Shown: piece by piece, positions 38,108-48,610 of the stretch
Layout of the letters: every line of letters starts with the position of its first letter
How positions within the stretch are numbered: position 1 is the first letter of the stretch
DNA from: Lachancea kluyveri NRRL Y-12651
Taxonomy: Eukaryota; Ascomycota; Saccharomycetes; Saccharomycetales; Saccharomycetaceae
Length of the DNA stretch: 64,000 nt
Direction of reading: 5' to 3'
Assembly (NCBI GenBank): GCA_000149225.2
Contig: CM000691.1
Location: forward strand, 744,001 to 808,000
Notes under the pieces: generated by a model
Seen by the model: only the letters and a program-made list of their open reading frames with translations
What the model was told of the DNA's origin: nothing
The model's database searches: none
Made by a program: the position numbers and the translations under genes

Positions 38108-40804
38108 TTAGAACCCTAAGATGCCTTGGTAAATTTTCATCCTGGATGCCTCACCGTCTTTAACCATTTGCCAGACATCTTGAGTACCTATGACTTTGCC
38201 AAATTTCGATTGTTTCATGACAGCGAAGGTGTCAATTTTTTCTGGGGTGTCAACAAACATCTGAAAGACAACCATCGAAATGTTTGTCAATGATTTTTTC
38301 ATGCGCTCACTGGATTCAGAACCCTCACGTAGTGATTTGCCTGCCCATTGGTCATAATGTAAGCTGAACCAGTTCCAAACCAAATCTTTAACTGTTTCTT
38401 TACCAACCTTTTCGTGTGCGTTGTAATTTAATCCAAACAAAGCTAGTTCTACGCTTGTTGAATCAATGTTAGTTGTTACAAAATTCAAAACTTTCTTGAT
38501 TAGTTCAACGTGCAAGGAAAATCCTAAGTTTTCAATAGCGTAATTCTGTAAGACGACTGGTGAATCACACCCTTTGACATGGGGGGTGATACCTTTACAG
38601 GATTTTACAAGTTCCAGCAGTTTCTTCCATTCTTTCACAGTTGTGGTGAGCCTGGAAACCACAGAAAAAACGCTGCCGACTATTTCCAAGGGGATAGATT
38701 GATTTGGACCCTGTAGAATCTTTTTAAAGTATCGCCTGCTCAAATCAAACACTTCTTGCTCGTCCTTGCTGGCGAATAACAATTGAGACATCACTTCTAA
38801 TTCGTAGTGAGAGTGACTAGATTTAGAGAAGTCTTCGGGCCAGGATAACTTTTTAAACAGCGGCTTGATAATGCTTTCACAGGAGTTGGTTGATGAGAAG
38901 CCTTTATAAGTGATGATACTGCGCTCGATAGTTTGCAAAATCTCTAGACCAATACTCAGGCCGTGATAATACTGAGGATTCTTTTTCAGGTTCACTTTTT
39001 CAGATGCTATATGTTCCAACAGGGTCACAACACCGGTAATGTGAATTTCTTTCTGATATTTCACGTCTCCGATAAAGAAAGATAAATCCTGGAAAATTCT
39101 GTACAGGTCAGTCGCTGATAATGTACCTTGAGAAAGTGCTGCATTTATCTCCTCGTAGCAACAGGCTGATTCATAAGAGACACGATATGGCCCCTGTGAA
39201 TCAGCATTGAACATTGTGATTGGATAGGATATACTTGTAGATCTGTCAGTTAGAAGCATTTGTTCTTTGTCAATTGTACCATCAGGCAATCTGATGAATA
39301 AAGGAATATGATAAGGAACATCTTCGAAATCATGTTCCTCGGTGAAAATCAGTCTGTGCTGTTCCAATTTGGTCACACCATCCTCTTTCGTAACAGTTAA
39401 AAGTGGCGAGCCTGGGAGCCTTGTCCACGAACTGACATAGTTTGGAATGTTTGCAGACTTCAACTCTTGGCCGATAAAGCTCCATAAGTCCAAAGGCTTG
39501 ATGCTGCGTTCGTGAAACAGAGATTTATTCGCAAAGACTTTACTCCAAGAATTGGCAAACTTCTCGTCATCAATGCAACAGCACAGAGATCTCAATAGTG
39601 TTATCCCCTTGGTGTAAGCGTGTGGATCAAATACGTCACTGGTTTGGGTCACATTCTTACTCTTTCTAGAGGATTCTAAGATACTGGGCGTTGAAAACTT
39701 GGAATCTTGTACAATAACACTTTCCAACTGTTGGAGATATTCATCGGATATCCAGTATTCGTCATTGTCAATCTTTTCTAAAACGTGGCATGCACACCAT
39801 GTGGCGAATGCTTCGTTGAACCACAAATGTTCCCAAGAGTCAAAGGATATGTAGTTACCCATCCACTGGTGAACTAATTCATGAACAACCAACTGTCTAA
39901 CCTGTTGCCTTGTTGTACGATTATTTAAGGCATGAGGAGGAATTAGCAAGTGTGACATCTGAATAGTTACTAGTCCAAAATTCTCCATGGCCATATCTGA
40001 CAAGAAGGGTAATAGCACAAAGTCCAACTTATCCAAAGGATAATTACAGCCAAAAAATTTTTGTAAGCGTGGCAAAGTTTCAATAATGGTGTCTAACGCA
40101 AAAGTTGTGTCAGTGATTTGCTGTGGTGAAAATATACGGATTGGCACATCACCTTGTGGCAATTTAACCAAGGATTGGATGAATTCAAAGTCACCCAATG
40201 CAAATCCGAAAAGCGAGGCATTCATCAGTGGCGTTTCATTAAAGCTGATAAGCTGTTCGTTGGTTTCGGGCAAGTCCGTCTTTCTGGATGGTAAGGTATT
40301 TGACATGACTTTGAAACGTTCATTTGTCTTGACCGACAACTGAAAATGTGCCTTGTGGTTTGGTTCATCAATACACGGCAAAATCATTCTGGCAAAGGTT
40401 GGCTGAGCATGTGTGACAATTGCAAAGGAGTCAGAGGAACCAGTTTGCTGGTTCATAAAATTTGTCTTGAAAATACCTCTAGTTGGCTCATGGTAAGTTT
40501 TAATACCATTGATCTTGCCAATGTAGCTTAGCTCAAGAGTTAAGTCTTGTGTGTCAATAAGAGCGTCCGACTTAAAGTTGACAAGCTGCTGAGGCCTGTC
40601 GTATGCGATGCTCAGGGGTTTCCCACCAACCGTTGCTTGCAGGATAACCAACTCCTTGGAATGCAGCTGAAACTCTTGAAAGGAACCAGCATTAGTCTTC
40701 CGTAATTGCACAGATAGTTTACCTTTGAAGTTCGACTTGGTATGATCAATGTCTAATTCTAGCTGGTACCTTGTAGGAACCACTGGATTTGAAATGGCCA
40801 ACAT
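38108..40804 (-). CDS. TMA108: Tma108, M1-aminopeptidase-like ribosome-associated factor
   Basis: 898 aa (S. cerevisiae ~946 aa). An M1 metallopeptidase fold: N-terminal beta domain, a GAMEN-like MAMENFG at ~274-280, the HELVHQW zinc motif at ~307-313 and WFNEAFATW downstream giving the third ligand Glu (HExxH-18-E). The helical C-terminal ERAP1-like domain follows. Yeast Tma108 binds nascent chains on ribosomes in an N-terminus-specific way rather than acting as a typical peptidase. Here the zinc motif is intact. It sits at the end of the inverted block; its start faces the SWS2 promoter. Confidence 0.95.
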   Translation of the reverse strand: MLAISNPVVPTRYQLELDIDHTKSNFKGKLSVQLRKTNAGSFQEFQLHSKELVILQATVGGKPLSIAYDRPQQLVNFKSDALIDTQDLTLELSYIGKINGIKTYHEPTRGIFKTNFMNQQTGSSDSFAIVTHAQPTFARMILPCIDEPNHKAHFQLSVKTNERFKVMSNTLPSRKTDLPETNEQLISFNETPLMNASLFGFALGDFEFIQSLVKLPQGDVPIRIFSPQQITDTTFALDTIIETLPRLQKFFGCNYPLDKLDFVLLPFLSDMAMENFGLVTIQMSHLLIPPHALNNRTTRQQVRQLVVHELVHQWMGNYISFDSWEHLWFNEAFATWCACHVLEKIDNDEYWISDEYLQQLESVIVQDSKFSTPSILESSRKSKNVTQTSDVFDPHAYTKGITLLRSLCCCIDDEKFANSWSKVFANKSLFHERSIKPLDLWSFIGQELKSANIPNYVSSWTRLPGSPLLTVTKEDGVTKLEQHRLIFTEEHDFEDVPYHIPLFIRLPDGTIDKEQMLLTDRSTSISYPITMFNADSQGPYRVSYESACCYEEINAALSQGTLSATDLYRIFQDLSFFIGDVKYQKEIHITGVVTLLEHIASEKVNLKKNPQYYHGLSIGLEILQTIERSIITYKGFSSTNSCESIIKPLFKKLSWPEDFSKSSHSHYELEVMSQLLFASKDEQEVFDLSRRYFKKILQGPNQSIPLEIVGSVFSVVSRLTTTVKEWKKLLELVKSCKGITPHVKGCDSPVVLQNYAIENLGFSLHVELIKKVLNFVTTNIDSTSVELALFGLNYNAHEKVGKETVKDLVWNWFSLHYDQWAGKSLREGSESSERMKKSLTNISMVVFQMFVDTPEKIDTFAVMKQSKFGKVIGTQDVWQMVKDGEASRMKIYQGILGF

Positions 40805-42272
40805 TGATGTATATATGTCTCTATTTCTGTATTTCTGTGTTTCTGTATTTTTTACAATCGTTTACTAGTTACCAATTTAGGATCCGGCCTCTCAAAGTGC
40901 TGAAAAAATAAAAAAAAAATCCTAATGTCCGCCGATTTGAAACTAAGTCTGACTGGAAGTTAAAGAGTGTCGTAAATGCGTATATTACAAGTACCTCACA
41001 GGCGTTATTGACCGCAGTTGAAATTCAAAATAGGCAGCTTCTACATACTCACTTGTGTAAAATTTGCTGAATTTACCGTTAACGGTTATTTTAAGATATG
41101 GACACAGATTGTATGTTTATTCTTAATCATCCGCTACCTGCGTTCTTATTACAAAAACAAGTACAACTGAGCCTCTTACAGTTACTGAAAAGATTCTAGG
41201 AAAAGCCCTTTTTTTTCAAGGCTCGCAGGTGTATCGAGACCTTATAGGGGATATCTCTATGTTTCGGGAAAAATCAATTCTCCGGCTTCGCCATCTCGAA
41301 TCTAATATTGTTATTTGACTAGAGGACTATGTTTCGAAAATTGCAATTTACGAAGATGGCATGGCCGTTCGATTTAAAAATGGGATTTTTCCCAAAGCCA
41401 GTCCTTTGATCAATAAATGTCTCTTCAATCTAACGGTTTTTGCAAACGGATTATATTCTGCAGTTGTTACTTTGATACAGTTGTTGCTGGGGTCCTTTGG
41501 TATGTGCAACCGGCATGTGATTATTTGTAAAATAAGCGGGAAATAAAGGAACTTGTTGTGTTCATACCCTGCTATCTGGTTGCAAAAAACCTTGGGAGAA
41601 ATTCTGAACAACATGTTTATTTATAGGCGTAGAAAACGTATGGGCTGCGACACATGTGGCGGATTCTAGTCTGATTGCAGTAAACTATAGATGACCCTTC
41701 AATTTCAAGTTGCTCCACGTCATTATTTTGTTACTTACTAGAATGATTGTACCATGATTAATGGTGACAATAATATCGAAGTAATATCTCTCTACACTAA
41801 CAAAATCTCGCAATCGGTCGAAAATTGCGTCTTAGCTATGGATGCCGAATTACATACTAGACTTCAAAGTTTCCGATTTTGAAGTGACATTGAAAACTTT
41901 GCTCGGGCTTCTTGCAAATTGTAAATGCTGGCTACCCTGTAACACCACCTCGATGTGAGCAATGGTTACAGTATATACTCAAATGTGGCAGTTTCTCTTC
42001 TTTAGACAATTTTGCTGTTTCGGCTATACCTATTAATACTCAACTACTTCCATCATTAAACTTTGCGATTGAATCATAATTACCACATTGGATAAGCTCA
42101 CTTCAATCAATAGTTCCATATGTCAGTATCTGTATATGCTGTTATATGTGCTCACTTTGTACGTGTATGTTTAATAGTATCGAAAAATTTTTTGGAAACC
42201 CATTTCGATCAGGCTGGGTTCTTTCAGCTACGCTGACCACTGAACGTAATCCAGGTAATAGAGAGCATTGTC
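40805..42272. other. Long divergent TMA108/SWS2 spacer (second inversion breakpoint region)
   Basis: 1,468 bp with no credible gene. Short ORFs at 41348-41614 (minus) and 41361-41546 (plus) overlap each other and show no family resemblance. AT-rich, with poly-A at ~40903-40919. It coincides with the other end of the EOS1-TMA108 inversion. Confidence 0.55.
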
Positions 42273-42710
42273 ATGGTTGTTCACATTCTGGGTAAAGGTT
42301 TTAAGGGTAAGGAAGTAGTAAGAATTGCACTGGCATCCAAGTTTTATGGTGTAGGCCTGCAATCTTCAGAAAAGGTTTGTTCGAAGCTTGGTTTTTACCC
42401 ATGGATGAGAATGCACCAGCTAAGTGAAGCACAAATCATGAGCATTACAAGTGAGCTTACGAATATGACTATTGAGGGTAATGCTCGTGCTATAGTTAAA
42501 GACAACATTGCTTTAAAGAGAAGAATTGGGTCTTATGCTGGTATGAGGCATGCGTTGAATCTACCCGTTCGTGGTCAACGTACTAGAAATAACGCAAAGA
42601 CTGCCAGGCGCTTAAATAAAGTGGATAGGAGAGGCTACCATACTTCTGCAGAACAATCTGAACAGCAGCCCTCTCTCATGGGCAGAATTCGTGAAGCTCT
42701 CCATTTGTGA
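42273..42710 (+). CDS. SWS2: Sws2, mitochondrial ribosomal protein uS13m
   Basis: 145 aa (S. cerevisiae 143 aa). An S13-type protein: helix-two-turn-helix N-terminus ([29 protein letters not shown]), then [32 protein letters not shown], the basic rRNA-binding end of bacterial S13. A small-subunit protein of the mitoribosome. Its stop is 83 bp from the convergent PMS1 stop. Confidence 0.95.
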   Translation: MVVHILGKGFKGKEVVRIALASKFYGVGLQSSEKVCSKLGFYPWMRMHQLSEAQIMSITSELTNMTIEGNARAIVKDNIALKRRIGSYAGMRHALNLPVRGQRTRNNAKTARRLNKVDRRGYHTSAEQSEQQPSLMGRIREALHL

Positions 42711-42793
42711 ACATAAGATACCCATTTGTTTGAAATCTTCAATATCACTTATTCCTGTATATACTTTATAAACTGGGTCATTTTTTACCCACT

Positions 42794-45430
42794 TTATATC
42801 CTATAGTCTTCGTTAAACGAGTCCCAATCCCGCAATTCCATCAAATGTCTCATTGTAGGCCTACCGTGTGGGCAGTTCCACGGCTTGTCCAACTCGCTCA
42901 AATGACGAACAACGCCAACCATTGTTTTCTTGGTCAGCGGCTTTCCAATCATAATACTACTCCTACATGCTCTCATCGCAAACATAGCGCGTATTTTCGA
43001 GCAACGTACACTACTTTTATTCATACCATCATTTTCCTTGACTAAATGAACTAACTCATGAAAGTCATTGATGTCAAACAGTGTTTTTTTTGACACGGGT
43101 AAGCTGATAAGTTTTACTCTGCAGCCCTGCGGTTGTGATTCATCGATGTTCAATTTGAAACCGTTTTTTTCAAAGATGGGTAAATTATCCATAACAATCA
43201 GTTCATCAATTACGCTCATTTCGATAATCTGCGGTGAAAGTAGTCTTTGAGACTTGAATACTGTAGTTTTCTGAAGCGTTTCGAAGTTGTATTTTTCATC
43301 ACTGGCATGTTGATCAACAATGAACATGTCATATTTGCTATTTTTTTTTCGCGTTACAATGATGAACCCTAAATTGAACTGTCCGACAATCTCCATTTTT
43401 TTGAAATCAGTTTTAGATACAGTCAAAGTTAGCTGTCTCTCTTCGTTTTCAGTATCTTCAATATTCCCGTTTTTAAAAATTGAACGTTCGCGCTTAATTC
43501 TCGTAACATCACTAATGTATTCATTGATTTGATCAAAACCCTTCATGACTGTGTCCAAATCAATTGGAGCCTCAGTAACAAGTGATTCCAGCCTTAGTTT
43601 ATCTAGACGCTTTTCCGACAATGTTCTGGAACCGCTTGCAGTAGTGTCGGGTAGTGGGGAACGAACGTTTAGCTCAGATACTTCTGGTCTGGCACTCAAA
43701 AGACCACTCTTATCATCGCTCCCTTCTCCGTCATATACCTCGTCATCGTCCATCTCTTCGTCGTCGGCTTCATCTAAACATGAGTGTTCGCTATGTGAAC
43801 AGCAGCTTGAAGTTGTAGGCTCGCGTTTTTTGAAGACCAAATGATTGTTACATGTCTGGCTCGCTCTTTCCTCAAATTTTTCATCACCGATTTCAACGAT
43901 AACATCTTCTAGTCCTTCATCTTCTTTGAACCCTTTTTCTGATTCCTCCTCTTCGTCTTCAGGCGTAGTTCTATTGAAACTGCTTGCACGAGAGTTAGGT
44001 GCTGAAAAATCCTGTGTTGGATTTATGAAGGAATCCAATTTTAGCTGGGTAGGCCTTCCCTTGGATGAATCTGGAGATAGTAACTGAACTCCGATTTCAA
44101 AGTTGTCTTGCGGTGCACCTGCTGCGTGAAAGCTGCTTGTATTTTGCTCGGGTTCCTTGATATGTGTTTGTTCCACTTGTTTTAAATCTTCAGTTTCTTC
44201 TTTTACAAAATTCATCCCTTTAATATCATCATTTTTGAATTCACTGATTAATTCTTGACTTGTTGTTTCAATTTTTCTTTTTTTGTTTGCTTCTTCGCTG
44301 AAATCGAACTCACGCTCACTTTTGACCTTTGAAGACAATGGCAAGACCAGTTCTTGGCTTTCGAAATATTCAAACAGCTTTTCTCTCAATTCATCAATAA
44401 CGTATTCTTCATTCTGTAACAGTACCATTCTTTTATCTGGAGTTACATTAACATCTATCAATTCTGGGGCTATTTGGAAATCCAAGATACAAACGGGATA
44501 CTGAACATTATTAAAGCTACGATAAACTTCGTTGCAGCATTTCAAGAGTTGCGGGTAATCGATTGGTCTTTTGTTGATATAAATAAACTGTCTGTCCTTA
44601 GATGTACGGCCACAACCAAAGGAGTTTTTGGAAATGTAACCAGTTATCCTAATCTTATAGTCCAGAGAATCCCACCGCGGATCCTCTGCATATTTCCTAG
44701 ATATCTTAGGTTTACAATCGTTTAAATCCAATACGATGTCTATTGGTGACAATCCCTGCATGCCACCAGAACCGAAAACACTAATAATATTTTTAGAAAT
44801 TCCCTGGTCTTTAGTTGATGATAACACAAGGTTTTTTCTGCCATTGTTGGTGATATGCCAGACAGATATTTTGATATTTTCCTGAATGATTGTATAACAT
44901 TGTAGTAATGATACACATTTGCTGAATTGACGTTTACAATTCTTGGTCAACTCTTTTTTCCTTACTGGTAAATTATTAAACAGCTGTGACACAGATATTG
45001 TGGTCCCTTTGTTCCTTGAGATAATTGATTTTTTTACCAGCTTTCCGTGGAAGTCGTACTCAAGTTTGTGTGCCTTAGGCGGAGTAGTTGTTGTAGTCAC
45101 CACCAAGGTAGAAATGGCACAGAGTGATGATAAGGCTTCTCCTCGAAAACCTAAAGTGTGCACCTGTGAAACATCTTGAAAACTGGAGATCTTTGATGTA
45201 TAGTGTTTCAATGCCAGTGAATCGTAGCTTTCTTCATCTATACCACTTCCGTTGTCGATGCATTCAAGTGAATCCAATCCGTAGTTTTTAAAAACAACAT
45301 CAATCTTGTCTGCACCAGCATCAATACTATTTTCCACCAATTCCTTTACTGCAGTTGCTAAATCCACAATCACCTGACCAGATGTAATTCTGTGAACATC
45401 TGTAGTGCTTATTGCAGCTATTTTAGACAT
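42794..45430 (-). CDS. PMS1: Pms1, MutL homolog
   Basis: 878 aa (S. cerevisiae 873 aa). The GHKL ATPase domain is N-terminal: ELVENSIDAGAD (~32-43), DNGSGI (~60-65), GFRGEALSSL (~93-102), then the MutL transducer domain with DVNVTPDKR. An acidic linker covers ~400-640. The C-terminal endonuclease/dimerisation domain has DQHASDEKYNFE (DQHA(X)2E(X)4E), an ACRSS motif and CPHGRPT. The active site for nicking thus looks complete. With Mlh1 it forms MutL-alpha in mismatch repair. Divergent from REV7 across 139 bp carrying MCB sites. Confidence 0.97.
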   Translation of the reverse strand: MSKIAAISTTDVHRITSGQVIVDLATAVKELVENSIDAGADKIDVVFKNYGLDSLECIDNGSGIDEESYDSLALKHYTSKISSFQDVSQVHTLGFRGEALSSLCAISTLVVTTTTTPPKAHKLEYDFHGKLVKKSIISRNKGTTISVSQLFNNLPVRKKELTKNCKRQFSKCVSLLQCYTIIQENIKISVWHITNNGRKNLVLSSTKDQGISKNIISVFGSGGMQGLSPIDIVLDLNDCKPKISRKYAEDPRWDSLDYKIRITGYISKNSFGCGRTSKDRQFIYINKRPIDYPQLLKCCNEVYRSFNNVQYPVCILDFQIAPELIDVNVTPDKRMVLLQNEEYVIDELREKLFEYFESQELVLPLSSKVKSEREFDFSEEANKKRKIETTSQELISEFKNDDIKGMNFVKEETEDLKQVEQTHIKEPEQNTSSFHAAGAPQDNFEIGVQLLSPDSSKGRPTQLKLDSFINPTQDFSAPNSRASSFNRTTPEDEEEESEKGFKEDEGLEDVIVEIGDEKFEERASQTCNNHLVFKKREPTTSSCCSHSEHSCLDEADDEEMDDDEVYDGEGSDDKSGLLSARPEVSELNVRSPLPDTTASGSRTLSEKRLDKLRLESLVTEAPIDLDTVMKGFDQINEYISDVTRIKRERSIFKNGNIEDTENEERQLTLTVSKTDFKKMEIVGQFNLGFIIVTRKKNSKYDMFIVDQHASDEKYNFETLQKTTVFKSQRLLSPQIIEMSVIDELIVMDNLPIFEKNGFKLNIDESQPQGCRVKLISLPVSKKTLFDINDFHELVHLVKENDGMNKSSVRCSKIRAMFAMRACRSSIMIGKPLTKKTMVGVVRHLSELDKPWNCPHGRPTMRHLMELRDWDSFNEDYRI

Positions 45431-45502
45431 GATCGCTAGGTTTTGTGTGTATAGAAAGTCTAGGGTAGGGCAGATAGTTTACGAGTTTTGATGCGAAATT
45501 TA

Positions 45503-45515
45503 ACGCGACACGCGT
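45503..45515. promoter_or_regulatory. MCB pair in the PMS1/REV7 divergent promoter
   Basis: ACGCGA at 45503-45508 and ACGCGT at 45510-45515 lie mid-way in the 139-bp PMS1-REV7 gap. MCB elements drive G1/S expression of many yeast DNA repair and replication genes, so shared MBF control is a reasonable inference. Confidence 0.55.
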
Positions 45516-45569
45516 CTTGTCATATCCCATTGCAGAATTAACCCTGGTGGACGAAAAGAAGGCTGCAGA

Positions 45570-46280
45570 ATGAATGGGTTCATAGAAAAATGGTTGAAAA
45601 TTTACTTAAAGTGCTTTGTCAATGTAGTGTTGTATTATAGGAATGTGTATCCATCCGAATCTTTTGATTGGACGACTTACCAGGCTTTTAACTTGCCACG
45701 TTACATACCGATCAACAGACACCCTGGTCTACAAAAGTACATTGAGGAGCTAGTCGTGGATGTGTTGGGGAAACTTCCTCATGTCCATAGGTTTAATTTG
45801 TTAATTGTCACTCAAGAGGACGTATGTGTCGAGAGGTACGTGCTTGACTTTGGCGAATTTATTCATGATACAGCATCAATTGAAGTGCACGAAACGCAGG
45901 TATTTGACGAGTTTAGGTCATGTTTAAATAGTCTAATTTCCAAGCTTGAAAAACTACCATCAATAGGGCCGAATAAGGTGACGTTCAGTGCTACACTTGA
46001 TACTGTAAGTATTGGGCTGGGCCACAGTGTGCATGCCGTAAAAACAGTCCAAGGGAGACAGATGTTAGAACAAAGTGTTAACTGGACTAAATGTAAGGCT
46101 GATACATTTGCCAACACATTCGAAACCTCCCAAGAATACAAACCTAAAATCAAAGTCACATCTATGGTTGGCTGTGACATTGGACCCATGGTCATATACC
46201 AATTTATGGAACGACTACTTCCGCCGGACTCGGCGCTGATACATCAAAGCCAATCCGAAGCTTTTAAAATTTATGAATGA
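45570..46280 (+). CDS. REV7: Rev7, DNA polymerase zeta accessory subunit
   Basis: 236 aa (S. cerevisiae 245 aa). A HORMA-domain protein; the N-terminus (WLKIYLKCFVNVVLYYRNVYP, FNLPRYIPINRHP, YIEELVVDVLGKLPHV) matches yeast Rev7. Rev7 pairs with Rev3 in polymerase zeta for error-prone translesion synthesis. A safety-belt-type C-terminal region follows. It is divergent from PMS1 and convergent with SAL1, in the expected place of YIL139C. Confidence 0.95.
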   Translation: MNGFIEKWLKIYLKCFVNVVLYYRNVYPSESFDWTTYQAFNLPRYIPINRHPGLQKYIEELVVDVLGKLPHVHRFNLLIVTQEDVCVERYVLDFGEFIHDTASIEVHETQVFDEFRSCLNSLISKLEKLPSIGPNKVTFSATLDTVSIGLGHSVHAVKTVQGRQMLEQSVNWTKCKADTFANTFETSQEYKPKIKVTSMVGCDIGPMVIYQFMERLLPPDSALIHQSQSEAFKIYE

Positions 46281-46391
46281 TTAATAGATGAGGGCGGTTT
46301 ATTGCCATGAATATTATCATCACTGTTAAATAGTATACACAAGATTTTTTGGGTTTGTAATTTAATGCAGAGTATAGGGGGGAGCCGGCGT

Positions 46392-47933
46392 TTACTCCAA
46401 TTTCATCAATCTCTTGAAGTTTTCATAACATAGATAACTGATAGAAACAGCAGGACAGACTTTTGCCAAATTCGGAACCAGACCCTTAAATAAGCCCTGG
46501 TAACCCTCTCTTTGGACGGTTTTCCACAGCACATCTCTAAACCCTGTGTAGGTGTGTGGATGCGCATACGTGCCCTGAGCTTGTAGTCTTGTTCGTAGCA
46601 AGTTAATCGGGTAGACTACGGTGGCACCAACAGTACCACTAAATGCACCCATAGGCAGCACAATGAAATTGCTTATAGTAACCTGATCCACCGGCACCCC
46701 GGTCATTTTGGCTTGGCGAGCAATGTACCATTTTTTCAAGGCAGAGAACGTACCTAGATCTAAAGCTGCATAGGGGAAAATACCCATAACGCCTACAGTT
46801 ACACCTCTGTAAAATAATTTCAACCCACCATCCCTATACATCTGCCTTGCAGTAGAAATTAATAGCTCGTTCCCCTTCAAAGCCGTATCGAGCGGAGCGC
46901 ACTGAACCCTGTACTTCAATGTGTCAATAGGATAGACTGAAAACTGAGCCACAACACCTCCCATACCACCTGCAATATAAGTGGAAAATTTCGATAGCTC
47001 AGAAGTGTGGTGAACACCTTCCAGATGGGCCATCAATTGTTTTGCAAGTTCAAAGGAACCGAACTTCATAGCGCTCTCTGGAAACACCTTAATTACGTTT
47101 AAACCATTACCGACGTAGAATGCTCGAATACCACCTTGTCTATACAATGTGGTGGCAGCTTTTATCAATGGAGATTTGATCTTGGAGATATCTGCGTTGG
47201 GATTTTTCATCAAAACCTTGTCCTTTGAGTTCAACAAGGTAGAGGAAAGGTCTGTTCGAGCAATCAAAAACACCTTTATTCTATCAAATGGTGCGGTACA
47301 TGTACGTGAAATAACGCCGGAGCACCCACCTGCAATGAAAAATCCAAACCCACGAATAAAATCGTTAATTAGCGTCACATCACCTTCGGAGGACAAATCG
47401 ACGTCCTCGTTGAACAAATAAAAGTATGAGTAGGCGGTATGCAACCGGGAGCCCTCTTTTCTAGGCATGAATAGCAAGAAGTCTCTCCATTGGTCGTAAG
47501 TGATATAAGTATCTTTCTTGTGAAAGGCCCATTGGATAAACTTAGTAGACCTTGACTCTTTGGGATGATCTTCAGGTGTCGCAGTGTTGTAATGCTCCCT
47601 GAGTTTTCCCAAGTAGTTCGACAATTCGGCCGGTCTAATCTTACCGTCTTTGTCAGCGTCTATTTTCTGGAAGCCCTGTTTGATCTGTAACTCCGCAGTA
47701 GTAACGTATTTTTTAAAATCTTCAAAATCAATTATGGAGTCTTTGTTGCAATCTAAACTGTGAAATATATGGTTTATAGCCTCCGGTGAGTTTTTCAAAG
47801 GATGGTCTGACTTTTCAAATGCTTTGGTCAACGCCTGCAGATCTACTTTGCCCGTCTTGTTGACATCGATGGTTTGGAAGAGGCTTTCATAACGTTTACT
47901 CCTTTCTTCTTCAGATTCTTCCGGTATACTCAT
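46392..47933 (-). CDS. SAL1: Sal1, Ca2+-dependent ATP-Mg/Pi mitochondrial carrier
   Basis: 513 aa. The N-terminal half carries EF-hand loops DVNKTGKVDLQA (~23-34), DCNKDSIIDFED (~60-71) and DADKDGKIRPAE (~91-102). The C-terminal half is an SLC25 carrier with three repeats and signatures PFDRIKVFL, PIDTLKYRV and PINLLRTRL. Sal1 exchanges ATP-Mg for phosphate across the inner membrane under calcium control and backs up ADP/ATP carrier function. The frame is intact (the gene is known to be broken in some S. cerevisiae laboratory strains). Confidence 0.96.
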   Translation of the reverse strand: MSIPEESEEERSKRYESLFQTIDVNKTGKVDLQALTKAFEKSDHPLKNSPEAINHIFHSLDCNKDSIIDFEDFKKYVTTAELQIKQGFQKIDADKDGKIRPAELSNYLGKLREHYNTATPEDHPKESRSTKFIQWAFHKKDTYITYDQWRDFLLFMPRKEGSRLHTAYSYFYLFNEDVDLSSEGDVTLINDFIRGFGFFIAGGCSGVISRTCTAPFDRIKVFLIARTDLSSTLLNSKDKVLMKNPNADISKIKSPLIKAATTLYRQGGIRAFYVGNGLNVIKVFPESAMKFGSFELAKQLMAHLEGVHHTSELSKFSTYIAGGMGGVVAQFSVYPIDTLKYRVQCAPLDTALKGNELLISTARQMYRDGGLKLFYRGVTVGVMGIFPYAALDLGTFSALKKWYIARQAKMTGVPVDQVTISNFIVLPMGAFSGTVGATVVYPINLLRTRLQAQGTYAHPHTYTGFRDVLWKTVQREGYQGLFKGLVPNLAKVCPAVSISYLCYENFKRLMKLE

Positions 47934-48277
47934 TGCTTTTGCTAATTTTATATATATTCCTACTCCGATCTATTGCACACAGAGCTTTATGAGATTCTCT
48001 TAGTTAGAGCTAAAAAAACCTGTGTCCTTTGAACGGGCTACTAACTTGTTATGTTTCCCCGGTTCAAGAAGAGATGCTTCTCAAAATTTTCTCTGTATTT
48101 TTCGTTTGTAATTATATGGACTCTTGATTGGCGTACACTTCATTGGCCGTTAAAGGGACATTGCATTGCCTGCACCAAAAGCCGTGACCGTCATATGAAT
48201 TTAAATGGTAGACGGTGTGGGAAACGTCTTTCTTTATCGTGAATTTCCACTAATTCTGCGCTTTTTCTATGTGTCGG
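47934..48277. promoter_or_regulatory. SAL1 upstream region
   Basis: 344 bp between SAL1 and the LTR. It includes TACTAAC at ~48039 but with no matching donor or coding exon, and no other clear site. Confidence 0.3.
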
Positions 48278-48610
48278 TGTTGGAACGAAATACAACTATT
48301 GACCATCGACTAGTATTCGTGTTACTAGTATATTATCATACACGGTGTTATAAGGTGACATAAAGAATGAGAAACAGTCATCTAAGTTAGTGGAAGCTGA
48401 AACGCAAGGATTGATAATGTAATAGGATAATGAACCAGAAACATATAAAAGGAAAGAGAATATATGAATAATTGCATATAGAGTTATCGACTCCTTTTCT
48501 GGATTCCTAGAAAGATGAGGAGAACTTCTAGTATAACCATATACCAAATTATTATAGCCTTAATCAAAAATTGAATCTCAACAATTGTCCCAATATTCAC
48601 CTATTTCTCA
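48278..48610 (+). mobile_element. Solo LTR of Ty1/Ty2 (copia) type
   Basis: 333 bp, starting TGTTGG and ending TCTCA, the size and ends of a delta LTR. Blocks such as TTAGTGGAAGCTGAAACGC, AAGGATTGATAATGTAATA and GGAGAACTTCTAGTAT are as in S. cerevisiae Ty1/Ty2 deltas (recalled). No internal gag-pol sequence remains, so it is a fossil left by LTR recombination. It lies ~195 bp upstream of a tRNA gene, the usual target zone of Ty1-type integration. Age: probably not very old, as it still reads closely to the Saccharomyces LTR. No clear flanking 5-bp duplication was seen. Confidence 0.9.

Noticed and set aside
41348-41614. 88-aa minus-strand ORF in the TMA108/SWS2 spacer
   Set aside because: Overlaps another short ORF on the opposite strand and shows no recognisable family; likely chance.
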